Source: Rhynchopus sp. YZ270_cl-10 | Taxonomy: Eukaryota; Euglenozoa; Diplonemea; Diplonemida; Diplonemidae | Direction of reading: 5' to 3' | DNA length: 64,000 bases | Assembly (NCBI GenBank): GCA_964035575.1 | Contig: OZ037897.1 | Coordinates: forward strand, 248,001-312,000 | Part shown: positions 44,268 to 54,989 of the stretch, one piece after another | How the letters are laid out: each line of letters starts with the position of its first letter | Position numbering within the stretch: the stretch's first letter is position 1 | Made by a program: the position numbers and the translations under genes | Notes under the pieces: model-generated | Told to the model about the DNA's origin: nothing | The model's database searches: none | The model's input: only the letters and a program-made list of their open reading frames with translations

Positions 44268-44396
44268 GAGTTGAAATACAAAAGCCCTACTCGTGAACAG
44301 TGTAACCTTGGTGCAATGACCGGCTGTACCGTGGGGGGGGTGGACACCCCCTCAACCATGCAGTCCTACAAATCCATTTCGTGGTTTACATCTGAT
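44268..44396 (+). repeat. Dispersed repeat family beta (full-length copy)
   Basis: The longest copy, about 125 bp: GTTGAAATACAAAAGCCC, a variant of CTCTCGTGACAGTGTACCTT, a GC-rich middle, then CCATGCAGTCCTACAAATCC and CATTTCGTGGTTTACATCTG. Other copies: 7544-7655, 12094-12130, 22195-22230, 33690-33790 (variant), 40128-40160 and the split copy at 41832-42112. All have the same orientation. SINE-like in size, but no target duplications were found. Confidence 0.75.
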
Positions 44397-44399
44397 ATA

Positions 44400-46447
44400 A
44401 ATAAAAGTTCGCTTTTTTTTTGTTGTGTGTTTTGGTTTTCAAAAGAGCGTCATCTTTTTGATGTGCTCATTTTGCTGAAGGTTAGATGGTACCAAAGTGA
44501 AGTATTCGTCTACATGGTGTTGTAGACTGTCTGTTTTATTTCCCAACCCAACAACAAAGATAAAGCGTGAAGACAATAAAAGCAACGATACACGCATCTT
44601 CTGAAAAATAGTATTTAAATAGGTTAAATAGGGTGAAGAGATGAAATATGCCTTACTGTGCATGTGCATTTCTTCTATTAAAAAGGTGGATGGTCCTCAT
44701 GAGATTTCATCCCTTTTTTCTCAAACTAAAGATTGGAAAGAATAACAACAACAGAATAACAAAACTTGATATTTTCAAAGAAAATAATATGCGATCAATC
44801 AAAAAGGGAAAGACAACTAAGTTCAAAAAAAAAAATTGATATAAAACTGGGCCTAAAAACCTCAGAACAAATACAAGAACAATATTCAAAAATAAAACGA
44901 CGGACTGTAATTTGGTGTAACAAGAAACCCTTGTTATTATTTTTTAAAAATAAATGGGAGGAAAATTGGGGGTTTTTTTTTTGATTTGGAGCTTCCGTGT
45001 CACATTGGACAGCAGCATTGGATAGACCTTGAGAAAATAAAATGGTGGCACTATGTTAAAAGAAAACCGTATACTCCAAACTAGCACAACATATGCAATA
45101 AATTGATAGCATAGGGTTATAGGGATCAGCAAAAATGTTCCCGTTACTTCAAACTAAAAAAAAACAAAAAACAAAAAGATGAAACAGACATCGTTTACAG
45201 TACCCCAAAATATGGCGTCCAAAAAAAGTCGCCAAATTGTCCCCAAAACGAACCCCCTAATCCGCAAAAACGTATGGACGGTGATTTTTTTTTTTGAGTA
45301 CTGTATCTCAAACTAAATAAAAGATTTTACTAATGAAATGTGCAGTGCAGGTGTGCACACATCTAAAACTAAGGGACAAAGTGGAGATGGATTTCTAAAA
45401 TATAAAAAAACAAAAATACAACTGTGGAATACAAACAGAAAACTCATTTGTGAACTATCACATTTTGTGAAGGAAAACCGGCTCTTTGCGGATAGGGGAA
45501 GGTGTTGAGAAAAGGGGTCATAAAAAAAAAACTAAAAACGGCTTATTTGAGTGAAAATCGATGGAAGCGGAGGGGAAAAAAATATGTTGCGTAGTGATAA
45601 TGGTTCATATATGCCACCATGTTGTGTGCCATCTGTGGAAATTAAAATGACCACATTTTTCTGTTTTTTTCTTCTTCTTTTTTTTTTCAAAAAAAAAAAA
45701 TTCAAGAAAAATTTTCGGCTTACAAACCGAACGTGAATGAAATGCAAATCTCCACATAAGCTGTACTCCCTACAGAGGAGCAGTTCCATTTTTTTCTTGG
45801 GTTTTAGTATCGTTGTGGGGTCAGGGAGGGAACATTTTGAGAGGAAGGGTAAAAAAAAAATATACAGTTGGACAATATTGGCGACCAAAAAAAAAAAGTC
45901 GCCAATTTTACAAGAAAACCCCCAAAATCCGCCAATATTATTTGGTCGCCAAGGTTCTTGTCTAACTGTAGTGCACTTGCTACACGAACTGTCACAAAAA
46001 AGAGGGGGAAGGGAGGGGGAGGGAAAAAAAGGAACAAAGAAAAAAAAAAAAAAAACACATAACAGATTCAAAACATAAACAACCTATCGAAACAAGGGGT
46101 GGGATGGTGGTGGTGGTGGAAAACTTTTTTTTTTTTTGGCTCGCGATTCCGGAAGATGTTTGGTGCCCCTGAAAAAATAGAACAAACCCATTTTTTGTCA
46201 AGTCTCTCTGACAAAAAAGAAAAAAAATCTGCTCTTCATTTTTCCAAGGAATATCCGCACCGTTGTGTAACAAAAAGAGTGAAAAAATCCAAACTCTTTT
46301 TCAATAAAGAAATGGAAGCCGTGGTACGCTTCGCCTCGCTACTTCTTTTTTTGACACCGTTTTACCGGTTTAAAATACCACATTTTCTATTTTGTTTTTA
46401 TTGTTTTTGTGTATATTATCTTCTCTCCAATTTTTTTTTTCTTCATT
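44400..46447. other. Gene-free AT-rich region
   Basis: No supported gene. A gamma-like motif (ATGCCTTACTGTGCATGTGC) lies near 44648, and a TA-flanked MITE at 45865-45968. Other frames are homopolymer-driven. Confidence 0.5.
45865..45968. mobile_element. TA-flanked MITE (CAGTTGGACAA...TTGGCGACC type), copy 1
   Basis: A 104-bp inverted-repeat element flanked by TA (45863-45864, 45969-45970). The arms contain TATTGGCGACCAAAAA and complement. The second copy is at 59046-59145. Confidence 0.75.
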
Positions 46448-48172
46448 TTAACACACTACTCCTTTCTTTCCTCCCTTCACCCTTCCTTTACCTCTTTGCA
46501 CTTGCGCACCATATTGCGCACGGAACATACCCCTATGCCCCACACCCCCTCCATGCACCTCAGGCGAATACTGCCGTCTATTATACACCGGCATCACCTG
46601 CCGCCCCATTGACATATACCCTTGGGAAGGCTGGCCTGGCGGGGTGTCTAAAAACACTGTGGGTGGCGCCCCCGCGTAGGGTTGACTGACAGGCTCATGA
46701 CGGTCCTCCTCTTCCGAGTAGCTGCACTTCGGACAGGCCCCGCCGTCGTATGTGTAGTACCCATGACACATCGAGCAGACCCCTCCCGCTTCCTCCCCCC
46801 AATCCGCATAATAACCCTGCTTCTGCCAATCATGGTAATACGGGGTCTCCATTTGCACCCATTCTGGGTAGATAGGCTCCTCCCAGTGGGCGATGGGTGG
46901 GGTTGCAGGGTCGCGAGAAGGAGAGGATCCGACAGACGAAGCCTCCTGGGGAAGGGAGGACGCAGGGATTAACGGAGGCGGCGGCGGGGTTGATGTGGAC
47001 CTGCTGTACCCGGAGCAGTTCGAGGTCTCTTCCTGGTAGTGCCCCTCCTCTGGGTACGGAACGTCATAATAGCACGCACCCTGCCCTCTGTACGCCCCGT
47101 ATTGGTACTCCTCCATGTACTCCCTACGGTAATAGTATTCGTGGGACTGCCCTCTGTAGCCTGGGATGTGTGCTGGAGGGATTCTTGCCTCGTTTCTGAA
47201 GTGCCGTGGGGTGGGTTGTGGGTTGCTGAAATACCCTGGTCGGTAGTATGAAACGTCTTTGATGAGGTCGTAAGGCAGGCAGCGGGAGGGGAGAAGCGCG
47301 GTGGGGTTGCACCGAGCGATCACCCCGACCAATGCGGCTAAGTTCTTTGTGTCCACCTCACCGCGATGTGGAGGGCCGAACCACGTCAACCCAGCCTCTT
47401 TCACCATGTTTTGAAGCATAGGTGGACGGATATGAATTTTCGGGAACGTTGCACGGAAGGCCTCCCGTGCATCGCACCACGCATTGCAAGAGAAAGGGTA
47501 TGCCAGGCCCTTACGCCGGCAGTCGTGCCAAAGGAATTTACCAAAGTCCCAGGACCCATCTGTCACCCAGATGTAGTTGACCTCTGCCTCCTTTGTATTA
47601 GCTAGGGGCCAGGGTACCAGGTTGCGTCGTCTCAGCCAGCCCTGTGGGGGGTGGTGGGGTGGTTTTGGGGGGGGGATGGGGGACGGAATAAATACCTCAA
47701 GCCGTTGCAAGGCGGTTGCCAGAGGCGGTGCCTTCCGTAGCTTCTCTGCATCAATCCCTGTCAGCTCTGTACAGAACCGTGACGGCTTCTTCTTCGGCGA
47801 CACATAGGTGTGGAATGCCCAGGACGGCTGGTCGAGAGAGAGACGCCGGCCGCTTTTTGCGTCAACAGCTTCGACAGGGATTTCGAGGATTTCGTTTTCA
47901 TAGGATTGGTCGAAGAGGCGGGCACGGGGGTCGCCGTTCTTGGTGACGTACTTTCCGTCGCAGGTTGCCTCAATGTCGAGGCAGAGGTACACCGACGGCG
48001 GCGGATGCTCAGATGCATGCTCCTTGACACCGTCCGCCCTCGTGCTTACGTCGGCCTCTCTCGGCAGGTCCGGACTCTGCACCGTCTTCGTCCTCTCGTT
48101 CTCCTCGTCGCTTGTGTCGTACGACGCACTCTCGCTGGGCGAGTTGTTCCCAGACAGACTCTTCTCAGGCAT
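46448..48172 (-). CDS. ERI1-like DEDDh 3'-5' exoribonuclease, two exons
   Basis: Exons 48172-47696 and 47641-46448, about 556 residues. The 54-nt intron (47642-47695) starts GTATTT, ends CACAG and is in frame, so the unspliced reading has an extra 18-residue proline-rich insert between RLE and GWLRRRN. Exo motifs are complete: CLDIEATCDG (Asp, Glu) near residue 65, WVTDGSWDF (Asp) near 205, and HRGEVDTKNLA (His...Asp) near 270. ERI1-type enzymes trim small RNA, histone mRNA or rRNA 3' ends. The C-terminal half is tyrosine/proline-rich with a small zinc-ribbon-like CSMC...CPKC and an RG-rich end, perhaps for RNA binding. A pyrimidine tract and CTCTCAG lie 10-20 nt before the ATG, as expected for a splice acceptor. 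Confidence 0.92.
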   Translation of the reverse strand: MPEKSLSGNNSPSESASYDTSDEENERTKTVQSPDLPREADVSTRADGVKEHASEHPPPSVYLCLDIEATCDGKYVTKNGDPRARLFDQSYENEILEIPVEAVDAKSGRRLSLDQPSWAFHTYVSPKKKPSRFCTELTGIDAEKLRKAPPLATALQRLEVFIPSPIPPPKPPHHPPQGWLRRRNLVPWPLANTKEAEVNYIWVTDGSWDFGKFLWHDCRRKGLAYPFSCNAWCDAREAFRATFPKIHIRPPMLQNMVKEAGLTWFGPPHRGEVDTKNLAALVGVIARCNPTALLPSRCLPYDLIKDVSYYRPGYFSNPQPTPRHFRNEARIPPAHIPGYRGQSHEYYYRREYMEEYQYGAYRGQGACYYDVPYPEEGHYQEETSNCSGYSRSTSTPPPPPLIPASSLPQEASSVGSSPSRDPATPPIAHWEEPIYPEWVQMETPYYHDWQKQGYYADWGEEAGGVCSMCHGYYTYDGGACPKCSYSEEEDRHEPVSQPYAGAPPTVFLDTPPGQPSQGYMSMGRQVMPVYNRRQYSPEVHGGGVGHRGMFRAQYGAQVQRGKGRVKGGKKGVVC

Positions 48173-48870
48173 CGTGACAACGCTGAGAGGGTGTCACACA
48201 ACGGATGGGGTGGGGTGGGTCGGGGAGGGGGGGGAAAGGGGGGCGGGAGGTGTGTAGTCGTTGTGGCACTGTGTGTCTGTGACAGGGGTACATGGTTTGG
48301 TTGGATAAGTTTAGAGACACACTCCACACTATGCTACAGCGCACAAAGGGAGGGGGGTTTGGAAAGATGTTGAAAAAATAAATGAAATACCACTCTGGTT
48401 GTTCCGTCGTTTGTTGATCGCATCCATCCTTTAAAAAAAAAAAATGTACAATTTGTCAGGGAAGGGAGTGTGGGCTAGGAACTGCAAAAAATAAAATAAA
48501 ATAAAAATAACGACAGCCTTTCTATGACCTTCTCAGAGTACGTCAGAGAACCTACAGTGGCATGGTTGGAGCTCAAGTCTTTGGAAAAGTTTTTTTAGAA
48601 AATCTTAGAAGGTCTTTCCGGTGGACTATGCGGCCTTCAACCACACCTATGTATCAGATGCTCTGTTGGTACTGCAATATTTTTTTGATTTGGCAAAAAG
48701 AGGGCAAAAAAATGGAAGTTTTTGAGCCCTTCTCCCACTCCCCATCATCAGATGCGGTAAAACAACACAAAAAAAGATAGAAATGAAAAAGAGAGAGAAA
48801 ATTGGTGGTCCTCAGGTTCTTGTCACCTAAAAAAATTCGTTCAAATTTTCATTTCTAAAACCTTTGATTC
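48173..48870. other. Intergenic region, nothing recognised
   Basis: Apart from the pyrimidine-rich leader region of the exonuclease gene (minus strand, just above 48172), no gene or known repeat is seen. Confidence 0.4.
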
Positions 48871-48876
48871 AAATAC

Positions 48877-49802
48877 CATACTTGGACCGCCCGAAATATA
48901 TTTCGGGCGAATTCGGGCGAATTTTTCGGGCGCGGATCCCGAGCGCCCGAAATGTGCCCGAAATATATTTCGGGCATTTTAAAGGGAATTTATACGTAAT
49001 TCGGGCGAATTCGGGCGCATTTCGGGCGAATTTGGGCACATTTCGGGCGAATTCGGGCGATTTCGGGCAGATTCGGGCGAATTCGGGCGCACAACCAGTA
49101 TCTTATGTGTGCTGGGAAGCATGCCACCAGTGTAAAAATCTAACGCTTTATTTGAAAGATTGGCACAAAATTTATTCAAAGAAAAAAAAATTGAGCAAAA
49201 ATTCCTAGTAGAACCCAACTTTTATGAGTGCAGCTCTGTTAGCAGCCACGTATAAAACCGATTTCCCTAACAATTTACACTAAAATACTACTAAAAACGT
49301 AAAAAGGCAATTTTTCACGTTTTTGGGCATCTCCTGAGCAACTACAGGCCCGAAACACCCCGAGAATGGGTCAGAACCACCCTGTGACCCGAAAATTCAC
49401 AAAAATTCACCCTGAAATACGAAAAAATAGTGAAAACCCGGTTCATAGTGTGTTTTGGGTGGGAATAAGCAAATGATAGTCAGAAAACCCGTGATTTGGT
49501 GGTGATTCTCACGGGCCTCCAAAGTGCACTCAGGTGTACAAAAGTTTTCGATTATTGCTTATTTTGACAGATTTGACATCAAATCTTTCCAAATATAAAA
49601 AGTTTTTTGCGAAAATGAGTAGAACCCTACCTAGTCGGTTTTCACTAAGGAAAAAGCGCCCGAATTCGCCCGAAATCTGCATTTCGGGCGACTTCGGGCG
49701 TTTTCGGGCGAATTCGGGCGCACAAAATCGCCCGAAATCCGCCCCTAATTCGCCCGAAATCGCCCGAAATGCCCGAAATTTATTTCGGGCGGTACAAGTA
49801 TG
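48877..49802. mobile_element. Foldback element built from TTCGGGCGAA-type words
   Basis: A 926-bp element with ends CATACTTGGACCGCCCGAAA/complement, flanked by a 6-bp direct repeat AAATAC (48871-48876, 49803-49808). The two end blocks (48877-49095 and 49657-49802) are made of TTCGGGCGAA words in many phases; the centre (49096-49656) is unique AT-rich sequence with no gene. It has the same end signature and duplication type as 19359-19849. Confidence 0.85.
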
Positions 49803-50093
49803 AAATACGCTTATTTGTTTGGGGAAAGTCAAATGCAAAGTACTACTTATACATAGCGCTCTAATTAGAGTATTGGGGTATAATTAGAGTCTGGGATTTT
49901 GGGCCAAGTCAGTTAGAGTCCAGTTAGAGTATAATTAGAGTCGCTTTTCTTCAATTAGACTATAATTAGAGTGCAGTTAGATCATAATTAGACTCTAACT
50001 ACACTCTAATTATAGTCTAATTAGAGTAAAACAACAGGCTTCTTGTAGGTGCAAACGCCGTAAGGAACCGGTTCCCCTAAGGTTCCTCTGTAG

Positions 50094-50320
50094 GACCCAG
50101 GTGCCCAGCTACCCACATAGCTGAAAATAAGACTTGGGGAACCGAGTTCTCAGCCGGACTGGGACACAATATGTGAAGGCGTTGTGGTCCGCCTGAAAGC
50201 GGGTCGGGGACCCGGTCGCGGGAGGGGGGGGGCCTAGTCCTAGTCCTACTGTACCTAGTACCCAGTACCGGGACTCGGGACCCGGCTTATTCTCAGCTAT
50301 GGGTACCCAGGTACTCAGAC
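50094..50320. repeat. GC-rich imperfect inverted repeat
   Basis: Arms near 50094-50135 (ACATAGCTGAAAATAAG) and 50285-50320 (CTTATTCTCAGCTATGGGTA). No duplication was found. Lies inside the left part of the 9.2-kb structure. Confidence 0.5.
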
Positions 50321-51109
50321 CCGCGCAGTGGCACATGCCCTCAAGTGTGAGTGCCCCATACATTAGGGAATGCGATGCAAAAACTCTATGTGCACCTTCG
50401 GTGCAACGCCGCAGACAGGCCAAGCAGCGTTGGACTCAGAGGAATGCCTGCTGTGCAGGTATCAAACATGAGAAACTCCCAGCAACAAGGGCATTATTGA
50501 AGGTGTTTGGGGTGCAAAATTTTCTACAAATGTTGATGCGCGGGTACAGAAGTGGTGTCTTGTTCTTTCATCTGTAGGAATGTAAATGTCAATCGAATTT
50601 AACTACCACTAAGGGGTCGAAGGGGTAATCCCAGTATCAAAGGCTGTGTTGACGGGAAATCTATCGCGAGCATACGTTCATTTCAGCCGAAGAAATACTA
50701 CTTAGGGCAAACAAATTTTTCGTTTGCGTTCGCGTCCTAAGGGTACCCAGAAAAACCTAGGCAGGCAGGCAAAAAAAAGTTTGTTTCAAAAAAAAGTTTT
50801 TTTCAAAATGTGCTTGCTGAACCCGGGAGTTGACCCTCCGGAGTCGGTTTTTTCTCTTTTTTTTTTCCTGTTGACACTGGTTTTGACTATTTTCTCATAT
50901 TTCCCAAAATGGAACCACCTAAAGTTATATTATAAAATAGCAGGTGAGCACTTTTTCCCTCGGATGAGTACCCAGGCCACAGGCCACAGTACAGTGGTGC
51001 TGGTGAAGCTTTTAACGCCGGCATTTGCATTTTCGGAATCCGTCCGTCCAGTGGTGGGGTCAATTTGCTGAAATGGACAAGTTCTCGTTTTTGATCAATT
51101 TCCTCACAG

Positions 51110-51748
51110 TATACACAGTATACACAGTATACACAGTATACACAGTATACACAGTATACACAGTATACACAGTATACACAGTATACACAGTATACACAGT
51201 ATACACAGTATACACAGTATACACAGTATACACAGTATACACAGTATACACAGTATACACAGTATACACAGTATACACAGTATACACAGTATACACAGTA
51301 TACACAGTATACACAGTATACACAGTATACACAGTATACACAGTATACACAGTATACACAGTATACACAGTATACACAGTATACACAGTATACACAGTAT
51401 ACACAGTATACACAGTATACACAGTATACACAGTATACACAGTATACACAGTATACACAGTATACACAGTATACACAGTATACACAGTATACACAGTATA
51501 CACAGTATACACAGTATACACAGTATACACAGTATACACAGTATACACAGTATACACAGTATACACAGTATACACAGTATACACAGTATACACAGTATAC
51601 ACAGTATACACAGTATACACAGTATACACAGTATACACAGTATACACAGTATACACAGTATACACAGTATACACAGTATACACAGTATACACAGTATACA
51701 CAGTATACACAGTATACACAGTATACACAGTATACACAGTATACACAG
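51110..51748 (+). repeat. 9-bp tandem array (TATACACAG)n, left block, 71 units
   Basis: 639 bp, exactly 71 units of TATACACAG with no variant seen. The unit length is a multiple of three without stops, so all frames read as endless tripeptides; these are not genes. The block is cut off in perfect phase by the retroelement at 51749. Confidence 0.97.
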
Positions 51749-51854
51749 GAATAGCTTTAGCCTACTCAAAAATGTTCCTTTATTTTTTCTTTTAATCATA
51801 TACTTGCAAAAAGACGTTGGGGTAAATCGGCTAGGCCGAGCTAGTCGAATCCGC
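51749..51854 (-). repeat. B2 split direct repeat of the retroelement
   Basis: 106 bp matching 52062-52167 (B1) base for base by eye; forms the outer 3' end of the element. Confidence 0.95.
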
Positions 51855-51880
51855 TGGAGGCGGAGGTGAGGGAGGGAGGG

Positions 51881-52061
51881 AAAATACAAAAGCTTTTACG
51901 ACACAAAAAGCTGAAAGGGAAAACCACCCGAACCTAATTCAGTGATGGTACGTGGTTGGCGAGGAGGTTTCCCGTTGAACAACAACCCCAAAAAGCAAGG
52001 GGGGTTTTTGGGGGGTTACACGTTTTAGTTTCGGCTTTGCTATTCCCTCGGTAAACCCCAA
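51881..52061 (-). repeat. A2 split direct repeat of the retroelement
   Basis: 181 bp matching 56581-56761 (A1) by eye. A2 directly abuts B1 at 52061/52062, the joint expected for elements that integrate from a circle by site-specific recombination. Confidence 0.95.
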
Positions 52062-52167
52062 GAATAGCTTTAGCCTACTCAAAAATGTTCCTTTATTTTT
52101 TCTTTTAATCATATACTTGCAAAAAGACGTTGGGGTAAATCGGCTAGGCCGAGCTAGTCGAATCCGC
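52062..52167 (-). repeat. B1 split direct repeat of the retroelement
   Basis: 106-bp inner copy of B; it overlaps the last codons of the RT/RNase H frame, which ends at 52144. Confidence 0.93.
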
Positions 52168-53805
52168 CCCGACGCCAGTAAAGAACAACCGCACCGCACG
52201 TTGGACCTCAAACATGAGGTTGGGAGAGGAGAGGGAGGAAGGGGGAACACGAGAGGGTTTGTCAGCAGGGTTGAGCTTGGTACTGATCCACTGTAATGAA
52301 ATTGTACACCACAAGTGCTCCAAACGCGCAAGAGCTTGCACCACCGCGTCATTCAGAATCTTGGATGCCGTACAAATTTTCTTCCGGGCCACACCCACCA
52401 CAGAAGTGTTGTCAACCCAGATATCCACCTTACCACCGGCCGCGGAGTCGGGAAGGGCGGCTATAGTGTTACGCAACGCAAGAGCTTCCAGCACATTAAT
52501 GTGTAGCTCAGACTCCTGGGAGTCCCAACTAGCACCTACAATAGTCATTTCGTTGCTACGGCGGTCCACAATGACACCGCCCCAACCCTTCAGAGAAGCA
52601 TCAATAAAAACAGCAAGGGAAGAATGGGGGGAGGGGGGCTTAAAAACACGCGGCATACACACAGCGGAGCGCCAACTGGCTAACTCCTTACGCACCGAAG
52701 CAGGGATAACAATAGAGTCGCTGGGCAGACGTCTGCCCGCATTGAGAGCGTTCGAAATACGCCTCAAAAACTTCACCGTAAACCAAAACTTTCCCGGAAA
52801 GACCCCCGCAATGGCGGTGGCGTGCAGCAGTCTGCCCGCCAGGGACTCCAAAGAACTTGCAGATGCAACACTTAACTCAAGGGAAAAAATTTTGTCCAAC
52901 AGTTTGGGAGAGGGGGTCACTGAACTGGACGTATGCTTAAAATCAACACCAATAAACACATATGACTCACTAGCCGTGACAGAGTCCTCCGGCTTCCACG
53001 TAATCCCACAGCTGCTGGCGCGAGAGTCCATCCGCTTCGTTGCAGCAACTACGTCGTCACGCGACCCACACAAGCGCACTCCATCGATCCACGTATGCAC
53101 GGTCACTCCCTGCGCGACGTGCTTCTCTTGGACATATGCGGGGTCGCCTCCGATCACTGCTGTGATGGTGTGCATGAGCTCTGGGGCGCAGGAGTGACCC
53201 ATCGGTAGTCTCGTCAGCTCCCACCAAACGCCATTGTCGTCCGTGTAGCGGAAGTAGCGGCGAGACTCAGTTGGGATTTCGACCTGGAAAAACCCGCATC
53301 GCAGGTCGCGAACACTACCACACTCCTTCTCAACCGCAGACAAGTACCTCGACACATGACCCAGAGGCACCTGAGCTTCATAGCCGGCAGCATCCAAGAC
53401 GTCATTGGCCTCACGAGTCCAGAGGATGAATCGTTGGCGGAGACCTGTGGGCTTCTCTTCCACAACAGTGAAGGGGATGTTGCAGCATACTCCGGGTCCG
53501 TCTGCACGCACAGCTATGCCTGTATCCTGGAGTACAGCGGCGTGTTCTGCACTCAGACGAGAAGGATGTGCAGAAGCCTCTCCTGACAGCTCCGTGGGGT
53601 AGAAAGCTGCCTGCCAAACCTCGTTGAACCTGTCCAGGATGGCAGGACGCATCATGCCTTTGACTCTGCTCAATACCAAGGGGGACACGTTCACAGCATG
53701 CAGGGGGGAGGCCCGTTCTTCGTCCGTGCAGGGGAGGCGGGTGTGTTGGGACCGCTTGGTGATGCGGTGTTGCTTGCGGGCGAACTTGTCCACCATCACA
53801 GCCAT
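52144..53805 (-). CDS. Retroelement reverse transcriptase and RNase H
   Basis: A frame of about 553 residues. The central part has reverse transcriptase character (RDLRCGFFQVEIP, ELTRLPMGHSCAPELMHTI, WKPEDSVTASESYVFIGVDF), followed by an RNase H domain (LAVFIDASLKGWGGVIVD, ELHINVLEALALRNTIA, DIWVDNTSVVGVARK, STKLNPADKPSR) of the kind found in DIRS/VIPER elements. Its ATG overlaps the end of the recombinase frame by 10 bases, a compact arrangement typical of these elements. Confidence 0.9.
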   Translation of the reverse strand: MAVMVDKFARKQHRITKRSQHTRLPCTDEERASPLHAVNVSPLVLSRVKGMMRPAILDRFNEVWQAAFYPTELSGEASAHPSRLSAEHAAVLQDTGIAVRADGPGVCCNIPFTVVEEKPTGLRQRFILWTREANDVLDAAGYEAQVPLGHVSRYLSAVEKECGSVRDLRCGFFQVEIPTESRRYFRYTDDNGVWWELTRLPMGHSCAPELMHTITAVIGGDPAYVQEKHVAQGVTVHTWIDGVRLCGSRDDVVAATKRMDSRASSCGITWKPEDSVTASESYVFIGVDFKHTSSSVTPSPKLLDKIFSLELSVASASSLESLAGRLLHATAIAGVFPGKFWFTVKFLRRISNALNAGRRLPSDSIVIPASVRKELASWRSAVCMPRVFKPPSPHSSLAVFIDASLKGWGGVIVDRRSNEMTIVGASWDSQESELHINVLEALALRNTIAALPDSAAGGKVDIWVDNTSVVGVARKKICTASKILNDAVVQALARLEHLWCTISLQWISTKLNPADKPSRVPPSSLSSPNLMFEVQRAVRLFFTGVGADSTSSA

Positions 53806-54881
53806 TTCGTCACGTCCTGCGTGCCGATTGCTTTCGCCAGAGCGACTGGGTCCCCTGCGTACCTGATGGTGGTGGGCGACAGCGCAACCTCCACCTTGTG
53901 CTTCGCCAGCACGGAAATGAGGGAGGGGTTCACGGGCTTTTTCTCCGCCAGCAACGACAGGAGATGGGTCACTGCCCCTCTCTTGATGCTGTGCCCCGAG
54001 AATGAGGTCATCCCTGGCGTGTGGTGCCACTTCTCCGTCAGCGCCTCGGTGGTGGTCTCCGTGAGGTAGCGGAAGGGCTTCAGCCGTCCGTAGAGGGACG
54101 CAATTTTCTCCGTGAGCGCGCCTGTCACCACTACCAACTTCGACGGCGTGAAGGGGTCCCCCCGGCGCCCCTTCGGTAGGGTGTGCCAATCCACTATCAC
54201 CTCTGTGGGCGTCACCTTCACAAACTGCTCTGATCCCAACTTCTGCACTTCGTCCCAACGGCTGGCCGTTTTCCAAGCTAGCATTGCGCAGAGGCACAGG
54301 TCGTTCTGCTGGTGCTCTGCCCACTGGAGGAGGGTTCTGCGAGGAATCGGGGTGGCTTGGCTTGTGGGAATTGCCGCCCCTGCGGCCCGCAGCGCTGCTG
54401 CAAAGCTGAGCAGCGGTTGGTTGCCCAGGCCGATGTGGGTGAAGGTGCCTGATAGGGCCTTGGCGTAGGTGAGCTGCCCTTGCTTTGACACTTGAGTGGC
54501 AAGGACGAACAACACCGCTGTGTCGGCTGTCATCGGCAGCTGGTGCAGGCCCGTCCACACTGCGAACCTGGACCACAGGTATTTGCGTTGTTGCGACGTG
54601 CGCTTGGCCCACATGTCCTCCACCACGCCTAGCAGCCACTCGGTCGCTTGCTTCGGGTTGACCTCTGTCTCCTTCACTCGAGATATGGGACGCACCCGCC
54701 CGGAGGTGGCTACATGCGTCAGTACGGCCTCTCCAAAAAGAGATGGGGGGGTAATACCGGGATGGGGGTAGGGATCTGTGTGGTGTGGTATGTGTGTTGG
54801 GGGGGGGCTGCGCGGCGGCATTGCTGCTGGGGGCTGCAGTGACCCTTGACTTGGCGGGGAGGCGGGCGGGCACAGCTGCAT
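53796..54881 (-). CDS. Retroelement tyrosine recombinase
   Basis: A frame of about 361 residues from the first ATG at 54881. After a proline-rich head it shows the tyrosine recombinase order: an Arg block (KTASRWDEVQKLG), HSIKRGAVTHLLSL (H-x-x-R), a later His (LAKHKVEVAL) and TTIRYAG with the presumed nucleophile Tyr. Such enzymes integrate DIRS-order retroelements in place of a DDE integrase. It lies between gag and RT as in VIPER. Confidence 0.9.
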   Translation of the reverse strand: MQLCPPASPPSQGSLQPPAAMPPRSPPPTHIPHHTDPYPHPGITPPSLFGEAVLTHVATSGRVRPISRVKETEVNPKQATEWLLGVVEDMWAKRTSQQRKYLWSRFAVWTGLHQLPMTADTAVLFVLATQVSKQGQLTYAKALSGTFTHIGLGNQPLLSFAAALRAAGAAIPTSQATPIPRRTLLQWAEHQQNDLCLCAMLAWKTASRWDEVQKLGSEQFVKVTPTEVIVDWHTLPKGRRGDPFTPSKLVVVTGALTEKIASLYGRLKPFRYLTETTTEALTEKWHHTPGMTSFSGHSIKRGAVTHLLSLLAEKKPVNPSLISVLAKHKVEVALSPTTIRYAGDPVALAKAIGTQDVTKWL

Positions 54882-54989
54882 CGGAGGTGGACACCTTCGT
54901 TTGTACACGCGCGTTGGTGGGGCGGTTGGGACAATGGGAATAACTTGCTGGGGATGTACAGGGGGGGCGGGCCGAGAAGAGGGGGGGAG

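Noticed and set aside
50299-50577. 92-codon plus-strand frame in the 9.2-kb structure as its transposase
   Set aside because: Too short, with no recognisable domain, and partly over an inverted repeat.
51025-51889. Long frames coding endless YTV, CIL or VYC repeats across both 9-bp arrays
   Set aside because: A 9-bp unit without stops makes every frame open on both strands; this is a tandem repeat, not a protein gene.
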